Of a stretch of 64,000 bases of DNA, positions 19,083 through 28,286 are shown piece by piece. Numbering within the stretch: the stretch's first letter is position 1; each line of letters opens with the position of its first letter. The notes beneath the pieces are model-generated. The model was given only the letters and a program-made list of their open reading frames with translations. It made no database searches and had not been told where the DNA came from. Origin of the DNA: an uncultured Lachnospiraceae bacterium (GTDB taxonomy: Bacteria > Bacillota > Clostridia > Lachnospirales > Lachnospiraceae); contig CANBFE010000001.1 of the NCBI GenBank assembly GCA_947367855.1, forward strand, positions 248,001 to 312,000, in the 5' to 3' direction. Made by a program: the position numbers and the translations under genes.

Positions 19083-20015
19083 ATGGCGGAAGGATCAAAG
19101 AGAAAGAAAAAGCGGGCCGGACTGAAGCGCTTTCTGCCGCTGTATCTCATGATGGTGCCTGCATTTCTATATCTGCTTATCAATAACTACCTTCCCATGA
19201 GCGGTCTGGTACTGGCGTTTAAGAAATACAATGTCCAGGACGGGATATGGGGCAGCGACTGGGCGGGAATGTCAAACTTCACTTTTCTGCTGAAGAACAG
19301 GGAACTTCCCATACTGTTCCGCAATACTTTGGGGTATAATATCTGTTTCATTTTGGTGAATCTGGTTCTGGGAGTGACTTTGGCCATTCTGATCACGGAG
19401 ATCCGCAGTCAGAGATTCCGCAAACTGGCACAGAGCAGCGTCCTGTTTCCCTTTGTGGTATCCATTATTATCGTATCCTACATGGTGAGGGGATTCCTGG
19501 ACCCGGAGGCGGGGCTTCTGAACCATCTGCTGCAGAGCTTCGGGGGAAAGCGGATTTCCTGGTATGACAGGGAGCAGTACTGGCCCTTTATTCTGATCTT
19601 TGTGAACACCTGGAAGAGCGTGGGATACGGATGCATTCTGTATATATCCGCGATCATGGGGATTGACATGTCGCTCTACGAGTCGGCTTCCCTGGACGGC
19701 GCAGGAAAATTTCAGAAGATACGTTACATCACCCTCCCCTTTTTGAAGCCCACCATGATCACGGTGGTGCTGCTTGCGGTGGGAAGAATCTTCAACAGCG
19801 ACTTTGGATTATTCTATCAGGTGCCCCAGGGATCCGGGCTGATTACCAATGCCACACAGACCATAGACACATTCGTATATAAGGCGCTGACGAGCCAGAG
19901 CAATATCGGCATGTCGGCAGCGGCAAGCTTTTTTCAATCGGTAATCGGTTTTACGCTGATATTAATTTTCAATACCGTGACAAGAAAGCTAAGCAAAGAA
20001 AATGCGCTGTTTTAG
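19083..20015 (+). CDS. Sugar ABC transporter permease, LplB type
   Basis: The start at 19083 follows AGGAGAGGG; an upstream in-frame ATG at 19035 would add 16 residues unlike the family. The 310-residue protein has a basic N-terminus, six predicted transmembrane segments and the permease EAA loop (ESASLDGAGKFQKIRYITLP) that contacts the ATPase. It belongs with the binding protein upstream and the second permease 12 bases downstream. Confidence 0.88.
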   Translation: MAEGSKRKKKRAGLKRFLPLYLMMVPAFLYLLINNYLPMSGLVLAFKKYNVQDGIWGSDWAGMSNFTFLLKNRELPILFRNTLGYNICFILVNLVLGVTLAILITEIRSQRFRKLAQSSVLFPFVVSIIIVSYMVRGFLDPEAGLLNHLLQSFGGKRISWYDREQYWPFILIFVNTWKSVGYGCILYISAIMGIDMSLYESASLDGAGKFQKIRYITLPFLKPTMITVVLLAVGRIFNSDFGLFYQVPQGSGLITNATQTIDTFVYKALTSQSNIGMSAAASFFQSVIGFTLILIFNTVTRKLSKENALF

Positions 20016-20027
20016 GAGGTACAGATT

Positions 20028-20909
20028 ATGATCAGATCAAAACAGGACAAATATTTTGAAGCCGCGGCCTGCATCATTATGACGGTTGTGATGATTCTGG
20101 TGCTGTTCCCCTTCCTATTGCTGTTCATGTCCTCCATTACGGAGGAGAGCTCCCTGCTTATCAACGGTTACTCCATTTTTCCGAAAGAATTCAGTCTGGG
20201 GGCATATTCCTATATCTGGCAGTCCAGAGATACCATATTCCGGGCATACATTACCACCATATGTATTACGGCGGTGGGGACCTGCCTGAATGTACTGATC
20301 ACCGCACTGGTGGCGTATCCCCTCTCTCTGGACTATCTGCCGGGGAAAAAGATTTTTTCCTTCCTGCTGCTGTTTACCATGCTGTTCAACGGCGGCCTGG
20401 TGCCCACTTATATGGTTTACACCACGGTACTGCATATCAAGAATACTTACTTTGCCCTGCTGATGCCCAATCTGCTTTTCAGCGCCTTTAATGCTATCAT
20501 TGTGAGAACCTACCTGCGCTGCAATATTCCGCAGGAGCTGTACGAATCGGCCAGGATAGACGGGGCCTCCGAACTGTGTATTTTCAGAAAACTGGTGCTA
20601 CCCCTGGGAAAATCCATATTTGTGACCATCGGAATCTTCTCCGGACTGGGATATTGGAATGACTGGATGAATGGGTTATACTATGTGAGTGAATCATCAA
20701 AATACTCCATTCAGCAGCTGCTGAATGTGATGGTAAAGAATATCCAGTATCTCACACAGTACGGCAAGAGTGTGGCGGGGGAGGGAATTCCCAGTATCAG
20801 CCTGCGGATGGCCATTGCCTTTGTGGCCATGGTCCCGGTTCTGATATTGTATCCCTTTCTCCAGAAATATTTTGAGAAAGGCATTACCCTGGGAGCGGTG
20901 AAGGGGTAA
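20028..20909 (+). CDS. Sugar ABC transporter permease, YtcP type
   Basis: This 293-residue protein has six predicted transmembrane segments and an EAA loop (ESARIDGASELCIFRKLVLP). TAGGAGGT precedes the ATG. SSITEESSLLINGYSIFP after the first helix and a C-terminus ending in KGITLGAVKG are hallmarks of the LplC/YtcP group. With the preceding permease it forms the membrane channel of the importer. Confidence 0.88.
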   Translation: MIRSKQDKYFEAAACIIMTVVMILVLFPFLLLFMSSITEESSLLINGYSIFPKEFSLGAYSYIWQSRDTIFRAYITTICITAVGTCLNVLITALVAYPLSLDYLPGKKIFSFLLLFTMLFNGGLVPTYMVYTTVLHIKNTYFALLMPNLLFSAFNAIIVRTYLRCNIPQELYESARIDGASELCIFRKLVLPLGKSIFVTIGIFSGLGYWNDWMNGLYYVSESSKYSIQQLLNVMVKNIQYLTQYGKSVAGEGIPSISLRMAIAFVAMVPVLILYPFLQKYFEKGITLGAVKG

Positions 20910-20920
20910 CGGGGAACGGT

Positions 20921-22564
20921 ATGCAGCGCAGCTTATATAAGGGAAATATGAGATGGATTCTGTTTGGCAGTATTTGGGTGCAGATACTCTGTGTCTGCCT
21001 GCTGATCTATGCCCACACCAGGATATCCAGGGTGGCGCAGAACAATATCCGGCAGTATGCGGACCGGTATGTGGAGCGGGTGGAGGCTGATTTAAACAGA
21101 AACAACACTTATATGAGCCAGAATACCGTACTGGTGAAAGACTACAGGACAATGTTCGAACAGTCCAGTCTGGAATTGGTGAACAGGATTGAAGAGCTGC
21201 AGAAAATGTATAAACTGCTTAGTGCGCTCTCGGAGAGCGAGTATAATTTCTTTATCTTTGACAGAAACGACGAAAAGTTCGTGGAACTCACAGCCGTCCA
21301 TCTCTCTTTCTCAAGCTACCGCCAAATCAGGCCGTGCATCATAGACTGGCTGTGGGAGGAACCCCGGAACGGAAGCCTGCATCTTCTGGATACGCCGGAA
21401 CAGCGGATATTGGCCACTGCCTGGATTTACGGGGACTTCGTGGTTGGCTCGTGGATCGGTGAGGAAAGCTTTCTCTCGGGCATGAGCATGCTGGACTGCG
21501 GACCGGGCGGCGGAATCAGCTTAGTCCGCCGGGAGGCGGTTGACAGGGACGCGGGGGCGGGGTTTGGAACCAGTGTGCTGTGGTATCGCCTGGAGAATAT
21601 AGAGGCGGATTTTGAGATACGAGTGGCTGTGTCGGGCCAGGGTGAAATCTACCAGATTATGCTGCTGCAGATCGCGCAGTTTCTTCTCACCTCCCAGCTT
21701 ATGGTGATGATGCTTCTGCTTATCCGTCAGGTGAGACGCAGGCTGATTGTGCCGGTGAAAAATCTCTCCCGGGTACTGGACAGGTACCGGGGCAGCCTGG
21801 CGGAAGAAGAGGAGGAGCACGCAGGGAGCAGGATCCCCGCGGCTGTGGAGGACGCCTATGAAATCCTGGACAGACTGGGCAAAAAGGCGGAAAAACTCTC
21901 CGTGGAGCTGTATGAAACGGAACTGGCAAAAAAACAATTGGAAATCAACTTCCGCCAGTTCCAGATCAGACCCCATTTCTTTGTCAACTGTCTGGCCATG
22001 ATTTTCGGCATGGCGCAGGTGCAGGACACAGGGAAAATACAGGAGGTGACAGTGTGCCTGTCGGAGTATTACCGCTACCTGCTTCACGACTGCATGGATA
22101 TGATGCCGCTGTGGAGGGAAATCCACCATATGGAGACCATTATCCGGGTCAATTTCGAGTGGAACAGCCAGGGGCTTTCCTTTGACTATGACATGGAGGA
22201 CGCGGTGAGAGAATGGGAGATTCCCGTGCTGATGGTCAGCACTTTTCTGGAAAATTCCCTGAAGCATGCGGTGGGACCGGGCGGGACCCTGGCAATCCGG
22301 CTGACTGCGCGCAGAGAGACACAGGCGGGAAAAGAGACGCTTTATCTGAAGATTACGGACAACGGGGAGGGCTTTCCCGGGGAAATGCTCCGGAGACTGA
22401 ACAGCGGAACCTGGGATATGGAACAGGAGGGACGGCATATCGGCATCAGCAACGTGCTCCAGAGACTGAAGCTGATTTACAATGAGGAGGCAAGGGTTCT
22501 GTTTTCCAACCCGGAGGAAGGCGGCGCATGCGTGGAGATCTATATTCCACGAGAGGTAAAATAG
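20921..22564 (+). CDS. YesM-type sensor histidine kinase
   Basis: This is a 547-residue membrane kinase with one transmembrane helix near residues 10-30, an extracytoplasmic sensor region, a second helix near 245-265 and a coiled HAMP-like part. The kinase core has the His_kinase phosphoacceptor in FQIRPHFFVNCLAMI, the N-box FLENSLKHAV and G-box DNGEGFPGEM. It starts 11 bases after the permease gene and ends three bases before the regulator gene. In this family the kinase senses sugar availability outside the cell, often together with the binding protein, and controls the adjoining importer. Confidence 0.87.
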   Translation: MQRSLYKGNMRWILFGSIWVQILCVCLLIYAHTRISRVAQNNIRQYADRYVERVEADLNRNNTYMSQNTVLVKDYRTMFEQSSLELVNRIEELQKMYKLLSALSESEYNFFIFDRNDEKFVELTAVHLSFSSYRQIRPCIIDWLWEEPRNGSLHLLDTPEQRILATAWIYGDFVVGSWIGEESFLSGMSMLDCGPGGGISLVRREAVDRDAGAGFGTSVLWYRLENIEADFEIRVAVSGQGEIYQIMLLQIAQFLLTSQLMVMMLLLIRQVRRRLIVPVKNLSRVLDRYRGSLAEEEEEHAGSRIPAAVEDAYEILDRLGKKAEKLSVELYETELAKKQLEINFRQFQIRPHFFVNCLAMIFGMAQVQDTGKIQEVTVCLSEYYRYLLHDCMDMMPLWREIHHMETIIRVNFEWNSQGLSFDYDMEDAVREWEIPVLMVSTFLENSLKHAVGPGGTLAIRLTARRETQAGKETLYLKITDNGEGFPGEMLRRLNSGTWDMEQEGRHIGISNVLQRLKLIYNEEARVLFSNPEEGGACVEIYIPREVK

Positions 22565-22567
22565 CGA

Positions 22568-23398
22568 ATGAAATTACTGGTGGTGGACGACAACAAATAT
22601 GTGGTGGAGGGGATAAAAAGACAGTTGGACTGGGAAGAACTGGGAATAGACTGTGTCTATGGATGCTACAGTGTCCCCCAGGCCGTGGAAATCCTGAAGG
22701 AGCATGTCATTGACTTTCTGATTACGGACATTGAGATGCCTGGGCAGGACGGATTCGAGCTGCTCAAATGGCTCCGGGAGCGCGAAATGGAGGTGGACAC
22801 GGTCCTTCTCACCAGTTATGCGGATTTTTCCTATGCCCGGGCGGCAGTGAGCTTCCAGTGCTTTGAATACCTCTTAAAGCCTGTGGAGACAGCGGTTATC
22901 AGGGAAGTCATGGAGAAACTGGTGGAGCGGAGAAACCAGAGGGAACGGGACCGCCGGCTCATGGAGTACGGAAATCACTGTCTGCTGCGCCGGGACGGGG
23001 AGGAGACGGAGGGAGAAAAGGAGACAGAGGGAGAGACGGAAGGGCAGGAGCAGGAGGGACAGGAAAAACAGCTGATTCAGGAGATTCAGAAATATATCAG
23101 GGAGCATCTGGACGATGTCTCCAGGAGCCAGCTGGCGGAAGTTTTTTTCCTGTCACCGAATTATCTGTCCAAGCTGTTTCGAAAAGAGACAGGGGACTCC
23201 TTAAGCAAATTTATTCAGCAGGAAAGAATGGGGAAGGCAAAGCGCCTGCTCAAGCAGAACAAAATGAGTATCAGCAGGATTGCGGAGGAGACGGGATACC
23301 CGAGTTTTGCCCATTTTTCAAAACAATTCAAAAAATTTGTGGGGATGAGCCCCAATGAATACAGAAGAAAGGGAGAGGAAGAGAATGGAATATCATAA
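22568..23398 (+). CDS. YesN-type response regulator with AraC DNA-binding domain
   Basis: This 276-residue protein has an N-terminal receiver domain (phosphorylated Asp in FLITDIEMPG, Lys in LLKPVE) and a C-terminal AraC domain of two helix-turn-helix units (FFLSPNYLSKLFRKETG and MSISRIAEETGYPSFAHFSKQF are read in two pieces). Between them is a Glu/Gly-rich linker encoded by a GA-rich repeat near 22997-23060. It is the partner of the kinase just upstream and probably activates this carbohydrate operon. The reductase gene downstream starts inside its last codons. Confidence 0.88.
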   Translation: MKLLVVDDNKYVVEGIKRQLDWEELGIDCVYGCYSVPQAVEILKEHVIDFLITDIEMPGQDGFELLKWLREREMEVDTVLLTSYADFSYARAAVSFQCFEYLLKPVETAVIREVMEKLVERRNQRERDRRLMEYGNHCLLRRDGEETEGEKETEGETEGQEQEGQEKQLIQEIQKYIREHLDDVSRSQLAEVFFLSPNYLSKLFRKETGDSLSKFIQQERMGKAKRLLKQNKMSISRIAEETGYPSFAHFSKQFKKFVGMSPNEYRRKGEEENGIS

Positions 23399-24344
23399 AC
23401 TGGGAAAAAGCGGGGTGAGAGTGTCGCCGGTGGTTCTGGGCTGCTGGTCCATGGGAGGCGATTACTTCGGCAGTGTGGAGGACCGGGACAGCATCGCCTG
23501 CATTGAGACTTATCTGGAACATGGAATCCAGACCTTTGACACGGCGGAGATCTACGGCATGGGCCGGGCGGAGAAAGTACTGGGGCAGGCGCTGAAGGGA
23601 CGGAAGAGAGAAGAATGCACGATAATCTCCAAGGTATGGCCCTCCCATTATGCCCCGGAGGACATGGAAAAAGCCTGCGACGCGTCCCTGGAGCGTCTCG
23701 GAACGGAATACCTGGATGTGTATTTCCTGCATTATCCGCCCCAGGGAATGTCCGTTGGACAGGCCATGGAAAATATGGGGCGTCTGAAGGAGAATGGGAA
23801 AATCCGCAGCATCGGCGTGTCCAATTTTTCCGCGGAACAGCTCCGGGAAGCCGTGCAGAGCGGGCCGGTGGATGTGATTCAGCCCTGCTATAATCTGCTG
23901 TGGCGCTATGCGGACAGAGATTTGCTGCCCTACTGCAGGGAACAGGGAATCAGCGTGATCCCCTACAGCACCCTGGCCCAGGGACTCTTGACGGGAAAAT
24001 TTAAAAAAGATACGCCCATAACGGGAGGCCGGGCAAAAGCGGCGCTGTTTCAGCCGGGGGTTTATGAGCAATGCCTTGAGGTTACGGAGGAGCTGACCGG
24101 GATAGGAGAAAAATACGGCCGGAGCGCCGCGCAGATCTGCGTCAACTGGCTGGTGCACAACGACAGCCTCACGGCCCCCATAGTGGGCGGGGCAGACAGG
24201 GAACACGCCCTGGAAAATATCCGGGCCATAGAACTGGAACTGGAGCCGGAGGAATACCTGCGGATAGACCGGGTGAGCCGGGCATTCTGTGAGAAAATGC
24301 CGGAGTATCAATTGTTTTTTGATTCAAAAGTAAAAGGAGAATAA
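23385..24344 (+). CDS. Aldo/keto reductase
   Basis: The start is taken at the ATG at 23385, behind GGGAGAGG and overlapping the regulator gene by 14 bases. The roughly 319-residue protein has an intact family tetrad: Asp and Tyr in TFDTAEIYGMG, Lys in IISKVW and His in YFLHYPP. The cofactor-binding C-terminal part (GADREHALENIRAIELEL) points to NADPH. It would reduce an aldehyde or sugar in the cytoplasm. Followed two bases later by an aldolase gene, it may reduce a short aldehyde released by that aldolase, or a sugar before phosphorylation. Confidence 0.85.
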   Translation: MEYHKLGKSGVRVSPVVLGCWSMGGDYFGSVEDRDSIACIETYLEHGIQTFDTAEIYGMGRAEKVLGQALKGRKREECTIISKVWPSHYAPEDMEKACDASLERLGTEYLDVYFLHYPPQGMSVGQAMENMGRLKENGKIRSIGVSNFSAEQLREAVQSGPVDVIQPCYNLLWRYADRDLLPYCREQGISVIPYSTLAQGLLTGKFKKDTPITGGRAKAALFQPGVYEQCLEVTEELTGIGEKYGRSAAQICVNWLVHNDSLTAPIVGGADREHALENIRAIELELEPEEYLRIDRVSRAFCEKMPEYQLFFDSKVKGE

Positions 24345-24346
24345 AT

Positions 24347-25201
24347 ATGTCTTTGGTAAAAGTAAACGAGATTCTGCAGCATGCCTGGAAACACAAATAC
24401 GGCGTGGCGGCGATAAATACACTGAATTACGAGACAATCAAATGCGCGGTGGCGGCCGCCGAGGCGGAACGGGTACCGGTGATTCTGCAGTTTTTCCCGG
24501 GACTGGACAAGTACATTCCCCTGAAATATATCGCGGACATGGCCGTGGATATGGCCCGGAAGGCATCGGTGCCTGTGGCCGTGCATCTGGACCATTCCGC
24601 CTCCTACGAGATTGCTCTGGGCGGAATACGGGACGGCTTTCCCTCCGTCATGGTGGACGGCTCCGCTCTTCCCTTTGAGGAGAATGTGGCGCTGACAAAA
24701 GAGGTGGCCAGAGCCGCAGGCGTGTTCGGGGTGGACGTGGAAGCGGAACTGGGACATGTGGGGATCGGAATGAAACTGGAAGATATCTCCAACAGGGATC
24801 TGTTCACCGACGCGGACCAGGCGGCAGAGTTCGTGGAGCGGACGGGATGCGGCTCCCTGGCGATTGCGGTGGGCAATGCCCACGGAGATTACATACAGGA
24901 GCCGAACCTGGATTTTGACCGAATCGCCAAAATCAGACAGGCGGTGTCCGTGCCCCTGGTGCTCCACGGATGCTCCGGAATCCCGGACTGGCAGATGCAG
25001 CGGGCGGTGAACCTGGGCATGAGCAAATTCAATATCGCCACGGAGTATTTTGCGGCCATGTACCGTTCCCTGGATGAGGTGATACAGGCCACCGAACATA
25101 AGGCGGACGGTATCCGGCTGATGTTGGGGGCGGCAAAGGGCATGACGGAATTCGTGGTGAATAAAATCCGCCTGCTGAACCCCAATAAATATACTATGTA
25201 A
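24347..25201 (+). CDS. Class II ketose-bisphosphate aldolase (GatY/KbaY/FbaA-like)
   Basis: This 284-residue zinc aldolase has the catalytic Asp and metal His in HLDHSAS, further metal ligands in VEAELGHVG and VLHGCSG, and GNAHGDY. The family normally has LHGGSG at the phosphate-binding loop; here the second Gly is Cys. FNIATE replaces the common INVNTE. These changes suggest a substrate other than ordinary fructose bisphosphate. It would split a ketose 1-phosphate or bisphosphate into DHAP and an aldehyde, and lies between the reductase and kinase genes. Confidence 0.82.
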   Translation: MSLVKVNEILQHAWKHKYGVAAINTLNYETIKCAVAAAEAERVPVILQFFPGLDKYIPLKYIADMAVDMARKASVPVAVHLDHSASYEIALGGIRDGFPSVMVDGSALPFEENVALTKEVARAAGVFGVDVEAELGHVGIGMKLEDISNRDLFTDADQAAEFVERTGCGSLAIAVGNAHGDYIQEPNLDFDRIAKIRQAVSVPLVLHGCSGIPDWQMQRAVNLGMSKFNIATEYFAAMYRSLDEVIQATEHKADGIRLMLGAAKGMTEFVVNKIRLLNPNKYTM

Positions 25202-25285
25202 GCGGTAATGCATTCCTGCCGAAATGCGTGTTTCGGCGGAGGCAGGATTGGACAGAGGCGCGCCCAGGCGCGCAGGAGTACGAAG

Positions 25286-26266
25286 ATGAAAAAATATGAC
25301 ATATTTGGACTGGATTTTCCGTGTATGGATTTAAATGTAAATATTGACGGTATGCCGGAACCGAATCATGGGACAAGAATTCAGGAAATGAGCTGGCAGG
25401 GGGGCGGCAAGGTGTCCAGCGGTATGGTGGCGGCAGCCAGACTGGGAGCGAAATGCGCCATGGCGGCAGCCCTGGGGGACGATATCTACGGAAAATTCTG
25501 CCGTCGGGATTTTGTAGCGCACGGAATCAATGTAGACCAGGTATTGATCCGCAGGGGGGAGACTTCCCACCTGTCCGTGGTACTTAGCGACAGAAAGACC
25601 CGGACCCGGACCATACTGTTCCGGGCAGGTTCCGTGAGGCCCCTGGAGGAAAACGAGTTAGACATGAGCGCGGTGGCGGATTCCCGATACCTGTTTCTGG
25701 CCGACGCCGGAACCCTCGCCCGGAAAGCGGCGGAGGCGGCCCGGGCAGCGGGAACGGAGGTGTTCATTGACGCGGATTATTACACGGAGGCGCTGCGGGA
25801 GATGATTCCCCTCATTGACGTGTTTGTTGGCTCGGAATTTGTGTTTGACGGGCTTTTCCCGGGGAAGAAGGAGCAGGGAGACCAGGCCCTGGAGGAGGCC
25901 TGCAGGGAAATTCTGGGCAGGGGTCCGAAGCTGTGCGTGTTTACCTTCGGGGAGAAGGGATGCGTGGGAGTCAGCGGGGAAGGATTCTTCACCCTGCCGG
26001 CCTTTTCCGTGGAGGTGAAGGACACGGTGGGCGCAGGAGATGTGTTCCACGGAGCCTTTCTGGCGGCGCTGCTGAAGGGAAAAAGCCACAGGGAGTGCGC
26101 CAGGTACGCCAGTGCCGTGTCGGCCATCAAATGCACCAGAATCGGAGGCAGGGCGGGAATTCCGGACGAGTCCGTACTGGAGCGTTTCCTGGAGACGGGG
26201 GAGATTGATTATGAGGAAATTGACCGGAGAGTAGAATATTACAGGAGGGCACTGGAACATGTATAA
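25286..26266 (+). CDS. PfkB-family carbohydrate kinase
   Basis: I chose the ATG at 25286, preceded by AGGAG; an in-frame ATG at 25208 would add a Cys/Arg-rich stretch unlike the family. The 326-residue protein has the ribokinase fold with signature 2 DTVGAGDVFHGAF, containing the catalytic Asp, and the N-terminal GGGKVSSGMVAAARLG substrate region. It should phosphorylate a sugar or sugar phosphate ahead of the aldolase. The 85-base leader contains two hairpins (around 25215-25248 and CGCGC repeats at 25258-25273). It overlaps the isomerase gene by eight bases. Confidence 0.82.
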   Translation: MKKYDIFGLDFPCMDLNVNIDGMPEPNHGTRIQEMSWQGGGKVSSGMVAAARLGAKCAMAAALGDDIYGKFCRRDFVAHGINVDQVLIRRGETSHLSVVLSDRKTRTRTILFRAGSVRPLEENELDMSAVADSRYLFLADAGTLARKAAEAARAAGTEVFIDADYYTEALREMIPLIDVFVGSEFVFDGLFPGKKEQGDQALEEACREILGRGPKLCVFTFGEKGCVGVSGEGFFTLPAFSVEVKDTVGAGDVFHGAFLAALLKGKSHRECARYASAVSAIKCTRIGGRAGIPDESVLERFLETGEIDYEEIDRRVEYYRRALEHV

Positions 26267-27644
26267 AGCGGAGATTACTTTGGGCGTGATGCCTACAAGG
26301 AGAGGAATGTTGGATTTGGAAACGGCGGCTGCGGAGAAGGAAAAATGCATGGCCGTCATCCGGGAAATCCATCCGGACAAGGTGAGACTGGTGGATATAG
26401 ACGATATCTGCGTCAGGGGAATCATAGAATCGGAGAGCCATGCGCCTGCGGTTGCGGATAAATTCGCCGGGGAGAAGGTGGACGCCATATTCGTGCCCTT
26501 CTGCGACTTCGGCGAGGAGGGAGCCGTGGCGGATGTGGTCAGCAAATTCCGGGTGCCCGTGCTGATCTGGGGCAGCAGGGACGAAGCCCCCAACTCGCCG
26601 GAGAAGCGGGGGAGGGATACCCAGTGCGGTATGTTCGCGGCTACAAAGGTGCTGCGGCGATACGGCGTTACCTACAGCTATATTTACAATGTGCCCGCGG
26701 ATTCGGAGGAGTTCAGGAAAGGATTTGACCGCTTTTTAAGAGTGGCCTGTGTGGTGAAGGACGTGAGAGGGCTGCGGATTGCCAAGATAGGCGAACGTCC
26801 CTCCCCTTTCCGCAGCGTGATGACCAACGAAGCCAGACTGATGCAGCGTTTCGGAATTCAGACTGTGGCAGTGGCCCCTGTGATGCTGCAGATGGCAGTG
26901 CAGAAGATTGTTTCAGAGGGCGGCGGGGAACTGAAGAGACAGATGGAAGATATCCGCGGCAGAATGGACTGCTCCGCCCTGAAGGAGGAGCAGTTGGAAC
27001 GACTGGCAGCGCTGAAACTGGCCATGCTGGCGCAGATGGAGAAAAGCAACTGTACCGTGGCGGCCATTGAGTGCTGGCCAAGCGGAGCGCTGATGCAGCT
27101 TCCCTCCTGCGCCATGATCGGAGAGCTGACGGATATGGGGATTCCGGTGGCCTGTGAGACGGATATCAACGGAGCCATTACCCTGGCAATCCTTCGGGCC
27201 GCCATGTTGGGGGAGGGTGCGCAGTTCCTGGCAGATCTGACCATACGCCATCCGGAAAATGACAACGGGGAGCTTTTGTGGCACTGCGGTCCCTTTCCCT
27301 ATTCCCTGAAGTCTCCGGAGTCGAAAGCCTGCCTGGCAGGGGGACAGCAACAGTTTGAGCTGAAGCAGGGACATCTCACGCTCTGCAGATTCGACGACGG
27401 GGAGGACGACTATTATCTCTTTGCGGGAGAGGCGGAGACCACCACAGGGCCTGCCACTACCGGCACCTATGTATGGGTGGAGGTAAAGGACTGGAAGACC
27501 TGGGAGGAAAAACTGATGTTCGGTCCCTACATCCATCATCTGGGCGGGGGATATGCTTCCCTGTATCCGGTGTTGCGGGAGGCGGCGAGATACCTTGGAC
27601 TGAAGTTTGACACTGTGGAAGAGGAGGGAGCGAAATGTCTGTGA
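26259..27644 (+). CDS. FucI/AraA-like sugar isomerase family protein
   Basis: This 461-residue cytoplasmic protein is of the L-fucose/L-arabinose isomerase superfamily (COG2407-like). Recognisable parts are ITLGVMPTRR at the start, VPVLIWGSRDEAP, ACETDINGAITLAILRA in the metal-binding domain and a C-terminal HLGGGYASLYPVL. It is shorter than classical FucI (about 590) and lies in the size range of uncharacterised relatives. It overlaps both neighbours, so isomerase, kinase and aldolase should be made together. The likely reaction is aldose-to-ketose conversion; the sugar cannot be read from the sequence. Confidence 0.75.
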   Translation: MYKAEITLGVMPTRRGMLDLETAAAEKEKCMAVIREIHPDKVRLVDIDDICVRGIIESESHAPAVADKFAGEKVDAIFVPFCDFGEEGAVADVVSKFRVPVLIWGSRDEAPNSPEKRGRDTQCGMFAATKVLRRYGVTYSYIYNVPADSEEFRKGFDRFLRVACVVKDVRGLRIAKIGERPSPFRSVMTNEARLMQRFGIQTVAVAPVMLQMAVQKIVSEGGGELKRQMEDIRGRMDCSALKEEQLERLAALKLAMLAQMEKSNCTVAAIECWPSGALMQLPSCAMIGELTDMGIPVACETDINGAITLAILRAAMLGEGAQFLADLTIRHPENDNGELLWHCGPFPYSLKSPESKACLAGGQQQFELKQGHLTLCRFDDGEDDYYLFAGEAETTTGPATTGTYVWVEVKDWKTWEEKLMFGPYIHHLGGGYASLYPVLREAARYLGLKFDTVEEEGAKCL

Positions 27645-28183
27645 AAGAAAATGAGGTAAAAACGAAAGTAATCAGGATTAAGAAACTGGACGAAAAAGCA
27701 TTTGCAAAATACGGGCAGTTCCAGAATCTGTTGGACGATGAGGCATTGGCGGCCCGGTCCATATTTCCCTACGGTTTTTTTGCGGATGTGGTAAAACTGG
27801 ATTTGGGAAGTACCACACTGCCCACGGTGTCCGTGTGCCAGGCCAAAAAGCAGGAGGAGAAGCGGATTACCATGTTGGAGGCCCATCAGTTTACCTGCGA
27901 GGGACTGCTGCCATTAGATGACGATGTTGTCATTTTTGTGGGCACGCCCCTGCCGGGCAGAAAATTCAGCGTGGATACGGTGGAAGCCTTTTATGTACCC
28001 CAGGGGACCTTTGTGAGGCTGGACCCCATGATTCTCCACGGCACCCAGTTTGCGGTGAACAGGGAGATTGCCCATGTGGCCTGCTTCCTGCCGGGACGGA
28101 CCTTCAAAAACGATATGCTTGCGGAGTTTCTGCCGGAGGAAGGGCAGGCGGTACTGGCAGACGAACAGAATTTTCCCTATTGA
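27635..28183 (+). CDS. DUF4867-like cupin-fold protein
   Basis: This is a 182-residue soluble protein. Its start overlaps the isomerase gene by ten bases behind GGAGGGAG. The pattern EAFYVPQGTFVRLDP followed by HGTQFAVN resembles the cupin core of ureidoglycolate lyase-like proteins, and I believe it belongs to the DUF4867 family often found next to FucI-like isomerases. Its function is not established here; a role as sugar isomerase, epimerase or mutarotase fits the context. A sigma-A promoter for the next operon overlaps its stop codon. Confidence 0.65.
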   Translation: MSVKENEVKTKVIRIKKLDEKAFAKYGQFQNLLDDEALAARSIFPYGFFADVVKLDLGSTTLPTVSVCQAKKQEEKRITMLEAHQFTCEGLLPLDDDVVIFVGTPLPGRKFSVDTVEAFYVPQGTFVRLDPMILHGTQFAVNREIAHVACFLPGRTFKNDMLAEFLPEEGQAVLADEQNFPY

Positions 28184-28209
28184 CAAAAACAGGAAATAAG
28201 ATGTATACT
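28180..28209 (+). promoter_or_regulatory. Sigma-A promoter of the CydDC-like operon
   Basis: TTGACA (28180-28185) and TATACT (28204-28209) are separated by 18 bases. The -35 box overlaps the stop of the preceding gene. Transcription should start near 28216, directly before a palindrome and a terminator hairpin. Confidence 0.75.
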
Positions 28210-28216
28210 TAAAGAA

Positions 28217-28278
28217 GTTAGCGGCCACTAACACAAAATGGCCGCATTTTTTTAGGACATGGGTTAGTTTTTGCTAAC
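28217..28278 (+). promoter_or_regulatory. Pair of GTTAG-N6-CTAAC palindromes, probable operator
   Basis: GTTAG-N6-CTAAC occurs at 28217-28232, at the predicted transcription start, and again at 28263-28278, with identical arms and unrelated spacers. The 46-base spacing is about four and a half helical turns. This is typical of sites for a dimeric MarR- or TetR-like repressor, but no such gene is adjacent. In RNA, the first GTTAGC could also pair with GCTAAC of the second site and so interfere with the terminator between them. Confidence 0.6.
28221..28253 (+). terminator. Intrinsic terminator just inside the new transcript
   Basis: GCGGCCA (28221-28227) pairs with TGGCCGC (28239-28245) and is followed by ATTTTTTT. 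It would end transcripts from the upstream sugar operon. Because it also lies only some 30 bases downstream of the predicted start from the 28180 promoter, it may act as an attenuator for the ABC genes. Confidence 0.8.
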
Positions 28279-28286
28279 CAAATAGG

